Source: JAQGMJ01 sp036271855 (GTDB lineage: Bacteria > Pseudomonadota > Gammaproteobacteria > Burkholderiales > JAEUOS01). From it: a DNA stretch of 6,795 bases. Shown here in pieces: positions 5,627-6,795 of this stretch (positions within the stretch are counted from its first letter, which is position 1; every line of letters starts with the position of its first letter). The notes under the pieces are model-generated. The model did no database searches, had not been told where the DNA came from, and was given only the letters and a program-made list of their open reading frames with translations. The position numbers were made by a program, and so were the translations under genes. The DNA lies in assembly GCA_036271855.1 (NCBI GenBank), contig DATAZV010000092.1, positions 1-6,795 of the forward strand, written 5' to 3'.

Positions 5627-6622
5627 ATGCAAGCTGATTCCACCCTGACAAGAGCCGGACTGAGGCTGCCTTTACTCGCACTGCTGTGCGGCCTTTTCGC
5701 CTGCGCGTCGGTGGCAGCCGCCGAGGATTATCCGAACAAGCCGATCCGCCTGGTCATGCCCTATCCCGTAGGCGGCAGCATCGACATCGCCGGCCGCCTG
5801 GTGGCGGAGCGCCTGGCCGAAAGCCTGGGCCAGGGCGTGGTGGTCGACAACCGCACCGGCGCCGGCGGCACCGTGGCCACCGAGACCGCGGCCCACGCCG
5901 CCCCCGACGGCTACACCCTGGTGATGGGCGGCAATGGCACCCAGATCGTCAGCCCCCTGCTGCAAAAAAATCTGCCCTACGTCCCGACCCGCGATTTCAT
6001 CCCCTTGAGCCTGCTGGTGATCGTCCCCTATGTATTGGTGGTCCACCCTTCCGTGCCGGCCAATAACGTGCGCGAATTGGTCGCCCTGGCAAAGGCCAAA
6101 CCCGGCGAACTCAACTATGCCTCCGGCGGCAACGGCAGCGAACCGCATATCGAAGCGGAGCTTTTCAAGACCATGGCCGGCGTGCGCATCACCCACGTGC
6201 CTTACAAAGGCAGCACCCCGGCGATTGCCGATACCCTGGGCGGCCAGGTGCAAATGACCTTCACCGGCATTCCCTCGGTGATGAGCTATATCAAGGGCGG
6301 GCGCCTGCGCGCGCTCGGCGTCACCAGCACCAAACGCGCCGCCGCCCTGCCTGAGGTGCCGACGATCGCCGAATCCGTGCCCGGTTACGAGGTCAATCCG
6401 TGGTTCGGCCTGTTCCTGCCGGCGCACACCCCGCCGGCGCTGGTGGCGCGTCTGAATACGGAAATCGTGAAAATCCTGCAGGTGCCCGCCATGCGCGAAC
6501 GCCTGTCGGCCGAGGGTTTCGACGCAATGGGCAACACGCCGGCGCAGTTCGACGCCTTTATCAAGGCGCAGCGGGTGAAGCTGGCAAAAGTGATCAAGGA
6601 CGCCGGCATCCACGCGGACTAA
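5627..6622 (+). CDS. Bug/TctC family periplasmic solute-binding protein
   Basis: This 331-aa protein has the full length of the Bug (tripartite tricarboxylate transporter substrate-binding) family. An N-terminal signal peptide is visible, with Arg residues at 9 and 13, a hydrophobic core at about 14-25 and a likely cut after VAAA at 32, so it is periplasmic. Ligand-site landmarks are PYPVGGSID (45-53, with Asp53 of the GGxxD turn), VVVDNRTGAGG (71-81), NYASGGNGSEPH (163-174) and HVPYKGSTPAIADTLGGQV (190-208). Family members bind carboxylates, amino acids, nicotinate or aromatic acids. No tctA or tctB membrane genes follow, so it is an orphan receptor that would borrow a remote transporter or act in sensing. 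It shares an operon with the MmgE/PrpD gene, suggesting a related polycarboxylate ligand (inference). A weak GAGA at 5617-5620 precedes the ATG. Confidence 0.95.
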   Translation: MQADSTLTRAGLRLPLLALLCGLFACASVAAAEDYPNKPIRLVMPYPVGGSIDIAGRLVAERLAESLGQGVVVDNRTGAGGTVATETAAHAAPDGYTLVMGGNGTQIVSPLLQKNLPYVPTRDFIPLSLLVIVPYVLVVHPSVPANNVRELVALAKAKPGELNYASGGNGSEPHIEAELFKTMAGVRITHVPYKGSTPAIADTLGGQVQMTFTGIPSVMSYIKGGRLRALGVTSTKRAAALPEVPTIAESVPGYEVNPWFGLFLPAHTPPALVARLNTEIVKILQVPAMRERLSAEGFDAMGNTPAQFDAFIKAQRVKLAKVIKDAGIHAD

Positions 6623-6638
6623 CGTTACGCAGCCGCGC

Positions 6639-6795
6639 TCAGCCCGCCAGCACCCGGTGGTATTTTTTCTTGCCGGCGCGCAGCAGCACCGCCCCGTCCT
6701 TGAGATCAGCAGCTGTCACCTTGGCCTGGCCGTCGCTGATCACCGTGTCGTTCACATAGGCGCCGACCTGCTGCACCAGGCGCCGCGCCTCGCCC
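6639..6795 (-). CDS. tyrS: Tyrosyl-tRNA synthetase, C-terminal end (partial)
   Basis: Only the last 51 codons and the TGA stop (6639-6641) are in the window; the gene continues past 6795. The peptide starts GEARRLVQQVGAYVNDTVIS and ends GAVLLRAGKKKYHRVLAG, the S4-like RNA-binding domain that closes bacterial TyrRS and contacts the tRNA. The EARRL, YVND and GKKKYHRV blocks are characteristic, but other S4-domain proteins share some of them, so the call rests on the combination and the terminal GKKK(Y/F)xRV. The catalytic domain with its HIGH and KMSKS motifs lies outside. It converges on the Bug gene with 16 bp between stops and no terminator visible. Confidence 0.85.
   Translation of the reverse strand, partial: GEARRLVQQVGAYVNDTVISDGQAKVTAADLKDGAVLLRAGKKKYHRVLAG

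Noticed and set aside
4134..5681. A 515-codon open frame on the minus strand across the MmgE/PrpD gene
   Set aside because: It is an antisense shadow caused by GC-rich third positions: low-complexity Gly/Ala/His/Arg composition and no family motif, while the plus-strand frame has a complete MmgE/PrpD active site.
5690..5710. Lipobox in the Bug signal peptide (GLFAC, Cys26)
   Set aside because: Phe at the -2 position is atypical for a lipobox, and a good type I cleavage site (VAAA/E) follows at residue 32, which is usual for Bug proteins.
5964..5970. Run of seven A in the Bug gene as a frameshift or slippage site
   Set aside because: The gene is intact and full length across it, with no alternative product of interest in the other frames; Lys-Asn codons explain the run.

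Overview
The window is GC-rich DNA with strongly G/C-ending codons. The gene families (SsuB/TauB-type ABC import, a Bug/TctC binding protein, MmgE/PrpD, an amidase with a small partner) suggest a Betaproteobacterium, probably Burkholderiales or a relative. That placement is inferred from gene content, not from a phylogenetic marker. No RNA gene, insertion sequence, integrase or CRISPR array was seen.

Layout. (1) 1-1414, plus strand: the 3' part of an ABC ATPase gene and a complete ABC permease gene, the end of an importer operon whose binding protein and ATPase N-terminus lie outside the window. (2) 1394-1464: a convergent junction holding two identical 23-bp repeats with palindromic cores and a third small palindrome; the first repeat supplies the permease's last codons and stop. 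(3) 1464-3986, minus strand: a compact three-gene operon, read in the order small AtzG/GatC-like protein (69 aa), amidase-signature hydrolase (472 aa), EamA/DMT transporter (294 aa). The genes are separated by 10 bp and then by a one-base stop/start overlap, so they look translationally coupled. (4) 3987-4217: a divergent control region with back-to-back promoter candidates and overlapping inverted repeats. (5) 4218-6622, plus strand: an MmgE/PrpD-family protein and a periplasmic Bug/TctC solute-binding protein, 38 bp apart. (6) 6639-6795, minus strand: the C-terminal S4-type domain of tyrosyl-tRNA synthetase, a housekeeping gene that marks the edge of the accessory cluster.

How it may work together (inference). 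The set reads as a small catabolic or scavenging locus: high-affinity capture of a small organic, probably carboxylated or amidated, solute; amide hydrolysis by the amidase with its small partner; dehydration, decarboxylation or epimerisation of a polycarboxylate by the MmgE/PrpD protein; and metabolite movement by the DMT carrier. No substrate can be named from sequence alone, and no regulator gene lies in the window. I see no clearly unprecedented system. The points most worth following are the AtzG-like/amidase/DMT coupling, the divergent operator region and the palindromic repeat pair.
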